Shown: positions 1-6,843, numbered from the stretch's first letter. The stretch is DNA of 7,069 bases from Pseudomonadota bacterium (GCA_016522385.1 JAEKFU010000713.1:1-7069); one strand, 5' to 3'. Program-made: numbers and translations. The notes: a model not told the origin generated them from the sequence alone.

Positions 1-1310
1 GCCCAGATTTCTCGCAGCCTGATGGGCTTGCGGTCGTCGATGTCGATTCCAACTCGAAGGACTTCGGCAAGATCGTCCACAGCGTGATGATGCCCAACAA
101 GGGTGACGAATTTCACCATTTCGGGTGGAATGCCTGCTCATCAGCTCTTTCACCACTGAGCGGGCATGCCTTCCTTGAACGCCGCTACCTCATTATTCCG
201 GGGCTTCGTTCTTCTCGTATCTATGTCATCGACACAAAGCCTGATCCGACCCAGGCGAAAATTCACAAGATCATCGAGCCAGAGGAAGTCTTCCGCAAGA
301 CCGGCTATTCGCGACCGCATACGATCCACTGCGGCCCTGAAGGTGTCTATGTGTCAACGCTTGGCGGCGGCGGGGCAGACGGCACCGACGGCCCTCCGGG
401 CATATTCATTATGGATTGCGAGACATTCGACGTCATTGGCCGCTGGGAGATCGAACGAGGTGTACAAGACAAGCATTACGATTTCTGGTGGAACTTGCCG
501 CGCGATTACATGGTGAGCAGTGAATGGGGACTGCCACCGCAATTCGAAAGTGGCATCGTCCCGGAAGATCTGCTTTCCAACAAATATGGCCATCGGGTCC
601 ATTTTTGGGATTTGCGTGGCCGCAGAAACGTCCAGACCATTGATCTTGGCGAAAATCACCAGATGGCCCTGGAAGTTCGCCCAGCGCACGATCCGGTGAA
701 GGAATATGGTTTCCTCGGTGTCGTGGTGGACACCACCAATCTGGAGGGTTCAATCTGGACCTGGTGGCGTGAAGGTGGTCAATTTCACTGCGAGAAAACC
801 GCTACAATTCCGCCCGAGCCTGCCGCGAAAGATGAGCTTCCCCCATTGCTGCAGGGCTTTGAGGCGGTACCGCCGCTCGTCACGGACATCGATCTTTCAC
901 TCGACGACCGGTTTCTCTATGTCTCCTGCTGGGGAACCGGCGAAATGCGCCAGTATGATGTATCCGATCCGATGAAGCCGACACTGGCCGGCTCCGTCCA
1001 TATTGGCGGTATTACGAGAAAGACCGAGCACCCGGGCGGCGGTAACTACACCGGCGGCCCGCAAATGGTCGAAATCAGCCGCGACGGCAAACGCGTTTAC
1101 TGGACAAATTCGCTGTATTCCAGTTGGGATAACCAGTTCTACCCTGACGGTGTGCCGGCAGCGATGGTCAAAGCGGATGTCGGTGATGAAGGTGGGCTTA
1201 CGCTCGATAAGGACTTCTGGGTCGAATTTCCGGATGGCTATCGATCACACCAGATTCGATTGGAAGGCGGTGACTGTTCGACGGACTCCTTCTGCTATCC
1301 GTCTGTGTGA
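1..1310 (+). CDS. mtoX: Methanethiol oxidase / selenium-binding protein (SBP56 family), 5'-partial
   Basis: The reading frame is open from base 3 (codons CCA GAT TTC) to the TGA at 1308-1310, giving 435 visible residues. The start lies upstream; compared with SBP56 proteins of about 470 residues, roughly 30 N-terminal residues are missing. Family hallmarks in order are PDGLAVVDVD at the left edge, DEFHHFGWNACSS (Cys at 135-137), RSSRIYVIDTKPDP, KIIEPEEV, HTIHCGPEG, YDFWWNLPRD, SSEWG, DIDLSLDDRFLYVSCWGTGEMRQYD, GGPQM, and a C-terminal HQIRLEGGDCSTD. Known bacterial members are copper-dependent methanethiol oxidases that convert methanethiol to formaldehyde, sulfide and hydrogen peroxide, often in the periplasm; any signal peptide would be outside the window. 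The human-type CSSC motif reads CSSA here. The stop overlaps the next gene, so the two are likely one operon. Family assignment is firm; the exact substrate is inferred. Confidence 0.93.
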   Translation, partial: PDFSQPDGLAVVDVDSNSKDFGKIVHSVMMPNKGDEFHHFGWNACSSALSPLSGHAFLERRYLIIPGLRSSRIYVIDTKPDPTQAKIHKIIEPEEVFRKTGYSRPHTIHCGPEGVYVSTLGGGGADGTDGPPGIFIMDCETFDVIGRWEIERGVQDKHYDFWWNLPRDYMVSSEWGLPPQFESGIVPEDLLSNKYGHRVHFWDLRGRRNVQTIDLGENHQMALEVRPAHDPVKEYGFLGVVVDTTNLEGSIWTWWREGGQFHCEKTATIPPEPAAKDELPPLLQGFEAVPPLVTDIDLSLDDRFLYVSCWGTGEMRQYDVSDPMKPTLAGSVHIGGITRKTEHPGGGNYTGGPQMVEISRDGKRVYWTNSLYSSWDNQFYPDGVPAAMVKADVGDEGGLTLDKDFWVEFPDGYRSHQIRLEGGDCSTDSFCYPSV

Positions 1311-1984
1311 ACTTGGAAACCGGCGAGTTAAGCACGATTGGGCTTTGGCTGGCGGTAATCGGGAGCGGTCTGTACCACGGCGTTAACCCTGGTATGGGCT
1401 GGCCCCTTGCTGTGTCTGCCGGACTTATGGGAAACGGCAGGCGCGACCTCTTTGCAGCGCTTGGACCACTTGCCGGGGGGCACTTGCTGGCCATGACCGG
1501 CATTCTACTGCCGTTCGTCGCGATGAGTGCGCTCATAACATGGCAACAGGAAATTCGAATTGCTGCAGCACTCATCCTTATTGCAGTCGGCATATGGTTG
1601 TTCTTCTATCCGCGCCACCCAAGATCATTTGCACGCATCAGGCCAACGCAACTCGCTCTGTGGTCTTTCGCCGTAGCGACAGCGCATGGCGCCGGACTGA
1701 TGTTGGTCCCTATCTACCTGGGGCTCTGCCGTGTTGAGGAAGTTGATGCGGGCCATCAGGCGGCAGCAGCTCTCATCAGTGGAAATCTTATTGTCGCCAT
1801 TATGGTTTCGGTCGTTCATGCGGCTGCGATGATTGTGACGGGCGGCGCGGTTGCTTTTGCTGTCCATCAGTGGCTCGGACTGAAATTTTTGTCCAAGAGC
1901 TGGTTCAACCTTGACGCCATATGGGCTGCCAGCCTCGTGCTCATCGGTGGCATCAGCCTGGCAGCTGCTATCAACGTGAGTTGA
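1307..1984 (+). CDS. Polytopic membrane protein coupled to mtoX (possible metal-handling partner)
   Basis: This 225-residue protein starts at GTG 1307, which overlaps the mtoX TGA (GTGA). No strong Shine-Dalgarno is visible, which suits translational coupling. It is very hydrophobic, with about six membrane segments (roughly residues 11-40, 48-75, 84-101, 116-138, 150-180, 202-221) and an Arg-rich loop at 103-112 (RHPRSFARIR). Histidines sit in or next to membrane segments: H24 in the motif YHGVNPGMGWPLAV, H59 in GGH, H127 in ATAHGAG and H171 in VVHAAA. The His-containing helices vaguely recall NicO/RcnA or HupE/UreJ-type metal permeases, but I cannot assign it to a named family. Since methanethiol oxidase is a copper enzyme, a role in metal supply or in oxidase maturation is a reasonable inference; export of a product is an alternative. 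That the gene is real is strongly supported by its length, hydrophobic pattern and coupling. Confidence 0.85.
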   Translation: MNLETGELSTIGLWLAVIGSGLYHGVNPGMGWPLAVSAGLMGNGRRDLFAALGPLAGGHLLAMTGILLPFVAMSALITWQQEIRIAAALILIAVGIWLFFYPRHPRSFARIRPTQLALWSFAVATAHGAGLMLVPIYLGLCRVEEVDAGHQAAAALISGNLIVAIMVSVVHAAAMIVTGGAVAFAVHQWLGLKFLSKSWFNLDAIWAASLVLIGGISLAAAINVS

Positions 1985-2032
1985 TCCCTGCCCTTGTCGT
2001 GTGATCTGCCGGCAATTGATTCCTTTGTCTTC

Positions 2033-2051
2033 AAGAACGGGTTGTGTTCTT
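2033..2051 (+). promoter_or_regulatory. Small inverted repeat in the gap before the dioxygenase gene
   Basis: AAGAAC (2033-2038) and GTTCTT (2046-2051) are perfect 6-base arms around a 7-base loop, followed by TTAATAG. It lies 48 bases after the membrane-protein stop and 34 bases before the next start codon. It could be an operator or a weak hairpin terminator for the mtoX unit. The stem is AT-rich and short and there is no long T run, so chance is also possible. Confidence 0.2.
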
Positions 2052-2073
2052 TTAATAGACCGGAGGATCTGTT

Positions 2074-2078
2074 GGGAG
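2074..2078 (+). promoter_or_regulatory. Ribosome binding site for the dioxygenase gene
   Basis: GGGAG lies 7 bases before the ATG at 2086. It fixes this start over the next in-frame ATG at 2203, which would remove 39 residues. Confidence 0.6.
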
Positions 2079-2085
2079 ACAAGCG

Positions 2086-3174
2086 ATGCTGGCCGCGGCT
2101 AAAACCTTCCCGGGAAACCCGCCGCCGGGGTTTTCCCAAGTTACTGGTGAACCGAAGTTTGACCCCTCGCGCCACCTGGCGCTCGAACCGCCCGATGAGG
2201 TGATGATACTGGAGGACTTCGGCTACAGCCCGAAGCAGAGTGCACAATTTGCCTCGCCGATTGCCGCGGTCTCACCGGTGCGCTTTCTCTCTCAGGAGGG
2301 GATCGCCGCTACACAGCACGTGCTGGAACTACTGCAGCCGCGCATTGTCACCTATCCCGAGGGTGGTCCAAGCGGCGGTTGCAGGCGCATCTATTTCGGC
2401 GAGTATCAGTCTCAGTTCCTGCGCGATCTCGTTGGCTGCCGAGAGGTCACGGACTATCTCTCTGAGATCTTTCAAACACCCATCGCCGCCCACACGATGG
2501 GTCACCTCGGCTGCCAGATTAATTTCGGCAATGAGAAAGTGGGCGGGGTCGTTTCCGACTGGCACCGCGACATCGTCGGCTTCACGGTCGTTCTCAGCAT
2601 GCACGACGCCTCGCAACTCGATGGCGGCCACTTCGTCTATTTCAAGGGCCCGCGAGACGAAGGCCAACGCCTGCTCGACGCTGGGCAGCCTTTGCCCCAC
2701 GACAGGCTGGTCGTGGCCAATCAGGCGCCGATCGGGTACGCGACGATCATGCAAGGAACTGCAATCCTGCATGGTGCGCAGCCGATGCGCCGCACCGGAT
2801 TCCGTTGCAACATCATCAACAGCTATGTCAGCCGCGACGTGACGGCGCCGGATCCAAACCACGGATTTCTGGTGCGCGATTTCTATCTCGGCAGCCCGAT
2901 GAACCCGCTCTACACCGAGATGGCGCGCCACGCCGCATGGCTTGGACAGGCCAAGCTGGGAACAATATTTGAGTCATTGCCGTGGACGGAGGACCGAGCG
3001 CAGATCATCACCGCCCTCTCCTCTGCTGTCGAAGATGTCGAGCGCTGTATAAAGCAACTGGAAGCCGGCGATGTCAGTGTCGAGCAATACGAGGCACTAT
3101 ATGTCAAGGAAGATGAGCGGCAGATGACGACTCAATTGTTTAGTCCTGGAGCGGTGGCGTCGCGAGACGGTTAG
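2086..3174 (+). CDS. Fe(II)/2-oxoglutarate-type dioxygenase (phytanoyl-CoA dioxygenase-like)
   Basis: The 362-residue cytoplasmic-looking protein has no signal peptide or membrane segment. The facial-triad pattern of non-heme iron oxygenases is visible: H160 and D162 in DWHRD, then H229 in GTAILHGAQ, with R240 eleven residues later as the likely 2-oxoglutarate carboxylate ligand. Between them, DGGHFVYFKG (179-188) sits where PhyH-like enzymes have the GG strand-turn that shapes the double-stranded beta-helix. The N-terminal 90 residues (with VMILEDFGYSP) and the C-terminal helical tail (about 275-345) are extra to the core. Such enzymes couple 2-oxoglutarate decarboxylation to hydroxylation or demethylation; the substrate cannot be told from sequence. 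The gene lies 101 bases after the membrane-protein gene on the same strand, so it may belong to the mtoX transcription unit or have its own promoter. Fold assignment is by motif only. Confidence 0.8.
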   Translation: MLAAAKTFPGNPPPGFSQVTGEPKFDPSRHLALEPPDEVMILEDFGYSPKQSAQFASPIAAVSPVRFLSQEGIAATQHVLELLQPRIVTYPEGGPSGGCRRIYFGEYQSQFLRDLVGCREVTDYLSEIFQTPIAAHTMGHLGCQINFGNEKVGGVVSDWHRDIVGFTVVLSMHDASQLDGGHFVYFKGPRDEGQRLLDAGQPLPHDRLVVANQAPIGYATIMQGTAILHGAQPMRRTGFRCNIINSYVSRDVTAPDPNHGFLVRDFYLGSPMNPLYTEMARHAAWLGQAKLGTIFESLPWTEDRAQIITALSSAVEDVERCIKQLEAGDVSVEQYEALYVKEDERQMTTQLFSPGAVASRDG

Positions 3175-3320
3175 CTCGGGCTCGGCGCTACGTAGGTTCA
3201 GTAGACTTGCTTCACTTCAGACGCGAGCACGCGAATTGGTGGCGGGCAAACCAGGTGCGCGTGTCGACCACGGGGCCCAGTGCGCCGGGGAACAAATGAT
3301 TATCGAAGGCTACTTGGTCT

Positions 3321-3349
3321 TTGAAGGCGTACAAGAGCTGGTCTACTAT
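3321..3349 (+). promoter_or_regulatory. Candidate sigma-70-type promoter for the ABC substrate-binding protein
   Basis: TTGAAG (3321-3326) and TACTAT (3344-3349) are separated by 17 bases, each matching 4 of 6 consensus positions. The leader to the ATG at 3405 would be about 50 bases. Such matches are common by chance, so this is only a candidate. Confidence 0.3.
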
Positions 3350-3392
3350 CGAGCCGGTCAAACTCACTAGTAAAAGAAAACAAACCAAACGC

Positions 3393-3400
3393 AAGGAGGA
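3393..3400 (+). promoter_or_regulatory. Strong ribosome binding site deciding the start of the substrate-binding protein
   Basis: AAGGAGGA with about 5 bases to the ATG at 3405 is a near-perfect Shine-Dalgarno. It rules out the longer in-frame opening at 3321 and places the Tat signal close to the N-terminus. Confidence 0.85.
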
Positions 3401-3404
3401 AGCA

Positions 3405-5033
3405 ATGCAAGATAAACAGGTCATGCGGATGCCAGATCAGGCCGCTGCACTGGATCGAATAGAGAAATTGGCGCGAGAGGGGAAGATCGACCGGCGTCAG
3501 TTCATTCAGAGTTTTGTCGCCGCGGGACTTGGTGCCGCCGCCGTTGGCCAAGTTGCCTTCAATGCGACCAAAGCCCATGCAGCGCCGAAACGCGGCGGCA
3601 CGTTCCGCGTCGCCATGGATGACAGCAACACGACCGACAATCTGGATCCCGGCACGACGGAATCACAGCACATGATCCAGATGAACCATGCGATCCGCAG
3701 CTATTTGACGGAAATCAACGAGGACAATGTCGTCGGGCCCGATGCGGCAGCGAGTTGGGAAGCGTCCCCCGACGCGGCGCAATGGACGTTTAAACTCAAG
3801 AAGGGCATCGAGTTCCACAACGGCAAGTCCTTTACCGCACAGGACGCCATGGATTCGCTTAATTATCATCGCGGCGATACGAAATCCGCCGCAAAGCCGT
3901 TGTTGGAATCAGTCACGGACATCAAGACAGACGGCGACGACACTATCGTCGTCACGCTTGGATCGGGGAGCGCCGACTTTCCTTATGTCTTGACGGATTA
4001 CCACTTGGTGATGATGCCCTCCGACGGTGAGGGCAATGTGGACTTCAAGAGCGGCATCGGCACCGGCGCCTATGCCATCAAGTCACATAATCCCGGCGTG
4101 GAGAGCCTCCTTGAACGACATCCGAACTATTGGAAAGAAGGTCGCGGGTGGTTCGACGGGGTCCAAATCCTCGGCGTCAATGACCCCAACGCCCGGCAAA
4201 CCGCGATCAAGACCGGTGATGTCGATGCCGCCACGGAGCCCGACCTGAAGACCATTCATCTGTTGGGCCGTGATCCCAATTTGGTTGTCGTAGAAGTGCC
4301 AAGCGGCGCACACGTCACGATTCCGATGTTTGTCGACCAAGCACCGTTCGATAACAAGGATCTGCGCCTGGCGCTCAAATACGGCATCAACCGTGAAGAG
4401 ATCCTGAAGAAGATCACTCTCGGTCACGGCACCATCGGCAACGATCATCCGATCGGACCGACGCTGCCCTATTGGGCCGATCTGGAACAGCGCAAATACG
4501 ATCCTGACAAGGCGAAGCACCATCTGAAGAAGGCGGGCATGGAAGGGATCAAGCTCGACCTGTCGACCGCCGACGCCGCATTCCCGGGCGCGGTGGACAT
4601 GGTGATCCTGTACAAGGAGCATTTGGCTCCCGCCGGTATTGACCTGACCGTAGTGCGTGAGGCCAATGACGGCTACTGGTCAAATGTTTGGCTGAACAAG
4701 CCGTTTGTCGTGGTGGGCTGGGGTGCACGTCCAACGCCCGATGTGATGTTCTCGCTGGCCTACGCCAAGGGCGCGGCCTGGAACGAGTCGCACTATGCGG
4801 GCGAGCGCTTCAACGAGCTTCTCGTGCAGGCCCGAGCTGAGCTCGATGATGCGAAACGCACGGAGATGTATCGCGAGATGCAACAGATCATGCGAGACGA
4901 CGGTGGGACGATTGTTCCGTTCTTCAGGAACCGCGTCTACGTCCACAAGAAGAGTGTCATGCATGGCGACAAGCTGACCGGCAACTGGACGCTTGACGGA
5001 GGGCGCGCATACGAGCGCTGGTGGTTCGCCTAA
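3405..5033 (+). CDS. ABC transporter substrate-binding protein, family 5 (peptide/nickel type), Tat-exported
   Basis: From the ATG at 3405 the product is 542 residues. The N-terminus carries a twin-arginine signal: KIDRRQFIQS with R30 R31, a hydrophobic Ala/Gly stretch (about 36-52), and a likely AHA|A cleavage after residue 59. The mature part starts PKRGGTFRVA and shows the SBP_bac_5 signature: AASWEASPDAAQWTFKLKKG, then EFHNGKSFTAQDAMDSLNYH (about 115-155). Later family features include GTGAYAIKSHNPG, RHPNYWKEG, DLRLALKYGINREEIL and a C-terminal GGTIVPFFRNRVYVHKKSV. These proteins bind di/oligopeptides, nickel chelates, opines or other small solutes in the periplasm and deliver them to DppBC-type permeases. 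The ligand here is unknown. The usual permease and ATPase genes do not follow; the next recognisable gene is a broken mttB on the other strand, so this gene is an orphan or the remains of a cut operon. Confidence 0.93.
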   Translation: MQDKQVMRMPDQAAALDRIEKLAREGKIDRRQFIQSFVAAGLGAAAVGQVAFNATKAHAAPKRGGTFRVAMDDSNTTDNLDPGTTESQHMIQMNHAIRSYLTEINEDNVVGPDAAASWEASPDAAQWTFKLKKGIEFHNGKSFTAQDAMDSLNYHRGDTKSAAKPLLESVTDIKTDGDDTIVVTLGSGSADFPYVLTDYHLVMMPSDGEGNVDFKSGIGTGAYAIKSHNPGVESLLERHPNYWKEGRGWFDGVQILGVNDPNARQTAIKTGDVDAATEPDLKTIHLLGRDPNLVVVEVPSGAHVTIPMFVDQAPFDNKDLRLALKYGINREEILKKITLGHGTIGNDHPIGPTLPYWADLEQRKYDPDKAKHHLKKAGMEGIKLDLSTADAAFPGAVDMVILYKEHLAPAGIDLTVVREANDGYWSNVWLNKPFVVVGWGARPTPDVMFSLAYAKGAAWNESHYAGERFNELLVQARAELDDAKRTEMYREMQQIMRDDGGTIVPFFRNRVYVHKKSVMHGDKLTGNWTLDGGRAYERWWFA

Positions 5034-5208
5034 TCGGCGCTAGCCCAGCGCAAACTAATCAGCGCCATTTGAGACTTGTCGTTGTGTCAAACGTGGATTG
5101 GCGGGAGTTGATCTGGCCGATAGCACAAAATGCGTTTGGTCTGCATCGTGTTGCCGGCCTGTACCTTCTGGGCAGATCGGCACCTTTTCACACCAAAGCA
5201 GTCAGGCC
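5034..5208. other. Non-coding spacer after the substrate-binding protein
   Basis: No gene is supported here. The open frames across it have no homology I recognise and no ribosome sites. The spacer is where a dppB-like permease gene would normally begin, so sequence has probably been lost or replaced. Confidence 0.5.
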
Positions 5209-5272
5209 GTTGATCTGATAGAGGAAGATTCAGGATACGCATAATGTCAACTGAAACGATCGTGCTCCAAGG
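5209..5272 (+). repeat. Dispersed palindromic repeat, copy 1
   Basis: This stretch shares TGATAGAGGA (5216-5225) and GATCGTGCTCCAA (5258-5270) with copy 2 at identical 42-base spacing. It also shares the 15-mer CTGAAACGATCGTGC with the reverse complement of copy 3. Its right end touches the last homologous codons of the mttB remnant, whose stop codon is missing. It is the most diverged copy in the centre and has lost most of its own dyad symmetry. It resembles RIME/REP-like intergenic elements of rhizobia; that likeness is from memory. Confidence 0.65.
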
Positions 5273-5700
5273 CTTCAAGTCCGACTTGCGTCTATCGACA
5301 AAGTCAACCAAGGCTTCACGGATACCTTGATCAATCGAGGGTGGCTCGTATTCTTTGAGCATTGACATCCAGATACTGTGCGCCCGTGGCGCTGCATCCC
5401 TGGCGCCCGCGTCGCGCCAGTTCTCGTAATTTGACCAATCCGATACGAGAGGCCGGTAGAAGGCGGACTCATAACGTTCGAGCGTATGTGCCGTGCCGAA
5501 GATATGCCCGCCGGGTCCTGCTTCCCGGATGGCGTCAAGGCCCAAAGCTGCATCGTCCAATTTTTGCCCTCAGGCCAGACACGCATCATTTGCAACATCT
5601 CTGCTTCCAGGATCAGGTTCTCGTAAGACGCAACCAGGCCGCCTTCCAGCCGGTCGGCACCCTGGTTGAGGACGCCGGCATGAATGAGTATAAGATTGCA
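5271..5700 (-). pseudogene. mttB: Trimethylamine methyltransferase (MttB) family, C-terminal remnant with frameshift
   Basis: Reading the - strand from about 5700, one frame gives LIHAGVLNQGADRLEGG and then SYENLILEAEMLQMM, typical of the MttB family. At the A5 tract (T5 at 5561-5565 on the + strand) the homology moves to another frame by one missing base. It then continues as LDDAALGLDAIREAGPGGH, IFGTAHTLERYESAFYRPL, SDWSNYENWRDAGARDA and IDQGIREALVDFVDRRKSD. About 143 codons survive of a family length near 500. The N-terminal two thirds are absent, with homology fading at an AT-rich junction near 5700. At the other end the normal stop is gone and the frame runs into repeat copy 1. Intact relatives transfer a methyl group from trimethylamine, glycine betaine or similar quaternary amines to a corrinoid protein. 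The surviving part does not cover the pyrrolysine position, so the MttB subtype cannot be judged. Confidence 0.88.
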
Positions 5701-5998
5701 TATTCTGAGAATTTTTTGCGTTTAGGGGAAGAATTTCAGAAAAAGATCATCATTTGACGATCTTGGCCAAACGTGGGCAATTGGTCATCAGCGAACCCTG
5801 GTTCCGGGACGCTTCATCCAATTCAGCATTGCCTTGAAAGAGACGGCTGGCTTGATGTCGAGAGTGAGAATCTGGATCCTTAGTACGTCCGCCGACCCCG
5901 CAGGCGATCAAGCGTTTCGCGACGCCCGCATGAGCCACCACGGAAATTCATCGATACACGATTGAGATCCAGGAGAACTAGTTAACTGTTGAAAGAGG
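5701..5998. other. Gene-poor decayed interval
   Basis: No convincing gene is visible in these ~300 bases. The first 57 bases are AT-rich compared with both sides (for example ATTTTTTGCG and AAAAAGATCATCATTTG), marking where mttB homology ends. The longest frame, about 63 codons on the - strand, has no ribosome site and matches nothing I know. The interval may be unrecognisable remains of further genes. Confidence 0.5.
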
Positions 5999-6463
5999 CT
6001 ACGTAAGCACCTGCCGGAATAGATTCACCACCTTCGCGTTGTTGGTAATCGGCAGCTCAATCAGCGCTTCACTTCCCCGAAATACGGTGAACTGCAAACT
6101 TTCACCTAGACTAAGCAAGTGGACCACGAGTTCGGCGTGTTGAGCTGACATTGTCGACATAGTCATCTCGCGCTCATCTGCATGACTGATGACTACCGGA
6201 ACGGTTGGCGCATCATAAGACGAGTCTCGAACCGCTATTTGACCGACCAAACTCGAGTTGGTCAGGCCCAAGAACGGATTAGGTGAAAGTTTCAGATTGA
6301 ACACCGGTATCGGCAGACCGGTGGTCAAAGACCGCTTGCTGCTAATGTCGATCTGCAGAGCATGTGTGGAAGCGTCTTCTAGGAGGCCGGTGTATGTGCA
6401 ACCTCTTGTGATGGAACCGCCCTTCAGATTCCAGTCCGTGTCAGCTACTCTCAGGGCAGTCAT
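5999..6463 (-). CDS. Hypothetical protein, 154 residues
   Basis: The ATG (6463-6461) is preceded by AGGAG with an 8-base gap, a good initiation site, and the frame ends at TAG (6001-5999). The product has no signal peptide or membrane segment, one Cys (in RGCTYTG), and alternating hydrophobic stretches such as PIPVFNLKLSPNPFLGL, SLVGQIAVRD and ELVVHLLSLGESLQFTVF. This suggests a compact beta-rich soluble protein. I do not recognise the family and assign no function. It stands alone on the - strand between decayed DNA and a repeat cluster, with no operon partner inside the window; its upstream region runs into the repeats. It could be an accessory cargo gene. It is probably real because of the ribosome site and the protein-like composition. 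Confidence 0.65.
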   Translation of the reverse strand: MTALRVADTDWNLKGGSITRGCTYTGLLEDASTHALQIDISSKRSLTTGLPIPVFNLKLSPNPFLGLTNSSLVGQIAVRDSSYDAPTVPVVISHADEREMTMSTMSAQHAELVVHLLSLGESLQFTVFRGSEALIELPITNNAKVVNLFRQVLT

Positions 6464-6471
6464 TACTCTTA

Positions 6472-6476
6472 CTCCT
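6472..6476 (-). promoter_or_regulatory. Ribosome binding site for the 154-residue protein
   Basis: CTCCT on the + strand is AGGAG on the coding strand, 8 bases before the ATG. It is the main reason to accept this ORF as a gene. Confidence 0.65.
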
Positions 6477-6544
6477 GATCACCATCGCCGCCGCATCGCT
6501 GACAGAAGGATTCTGATCTGGATGCACAAAAGAGAAAACCATCT

Positions 6545-6557
6545 CAATCTTAGATTG
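6545..6557. promoter_or_regulatory. Short perfect dyad upstream of the 154-residue protein gene
   Basis: CAATCT and AGATTG flank one base. The dyad lies about 82 bases upstream of the - strand start, in an AT-rich patch suitable for a promoter. It could be an operator half-site pair, but 6-base arms are weak evidence. Confidence 0.2.
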
Positions 6558-6638
6558 TAAATTGGTCGTTGGTCGCACTGAGGGCCTAGATCGGGTTTGA
6601 TTTTGACGGAAACATCAAAACCTGAAAACCTGATCGGC

Positions 6639-6702
6639 TTCAATATGATAGAGGACGACTTACGTTTCAGATGGCTGCATCGGAAAAGATCGTGCTCTAA
6701 AG
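6639..6702 (+). repeat. Dispersed palindromic repeat, copy 2
   Basis: It contains TTCAATATGATAGAGGACGA, CGTTTCAGAT and GATCGTGCTCTAA (6688-6700). It aligns without gaps to copy 1 and, with one indel in the centre, to the reverse complement of copy 3. Confidence 0.7.
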
Positions 6703-6738
6703 GGCCACGAGGGGTGCGGATCAAAAATCAGTGAATGT

Positions 6739-6780
6739 TCAACCAGACCTGGACCTGTCAGCGTGGTTGTGTTGAACAAG
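6739..6780. repeat. Inverted repeat TGTTCAAC...GTTGAACA
   Basis: Perfect 8-base arms enclose about 26 bases and sit between repeat copies 2 and 3. A second dyad, GCGGCC-C-GGCCGC (6785-6797), follows immediately. Both would form hairpins within the same mosaic cluster; neither is followed by a T run. Confidence 0.4.
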
Positions 6781-6843
6781 AGCTGCGGCCCGGCCGCTGA
6801 TCTGGACATCGACCACCGTTGCCGTGTCGTTAGACTGATGACA

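Larger units (their letters stand above)
3175..3404. other. Intergenic region between dioxygenase and substrate-binding protein
   Basis: No gene is supported in these 230 bases. The frame of the downstream gene is open back to 3321 (TTG), but the extra 28 residues are basic, unlike a signal peptide, and are not preceded by a ribosome site. The interval therefore most likely holds the promoter and leader of the substrate-binding-protein gene. No strong terminator hairpin was seen after 3174. Confidence 0.6.

Noticed and set aside
2240..2842. 200-codon + strand frame overlapping the dioxygenase
   Set aside because: It is an out-of-frame shadow, rich in Ser/Arg/Thr with no coherent motifs.
2329..2931. 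200-codon open frame on the - strand inside the dioxygenase gene
   Set aside because: It mirrors the GC-rich codons of the + strand gene, has no ribosome site, and its translation lacks protein-family features. The + strand frame has catalytic motifs.
3321..3404. N-terminal extension of the substrate-binding protein to TTG 3321
   Set aside because: AAGGAGGA right before the ATG at 3405 and the position of the Tat signal both support the shorter protein; the extension coincides with promoter-like sequence.
5036..5066. GGCGCT...AGCGCC pairing just after the substrate-binding protein as a terminator
   Set aside because: The arms are only 6 bases with a 19-base loop and no T run follows, so it is too weak to call.
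5087..5560. 157-codon - strand frame as an intact gene
   Set aside because: Its TTG start is only the middle of an MttB protein after a frameshift, and its last ~60 codons are non-homologous read-through into the repeat and spacer.
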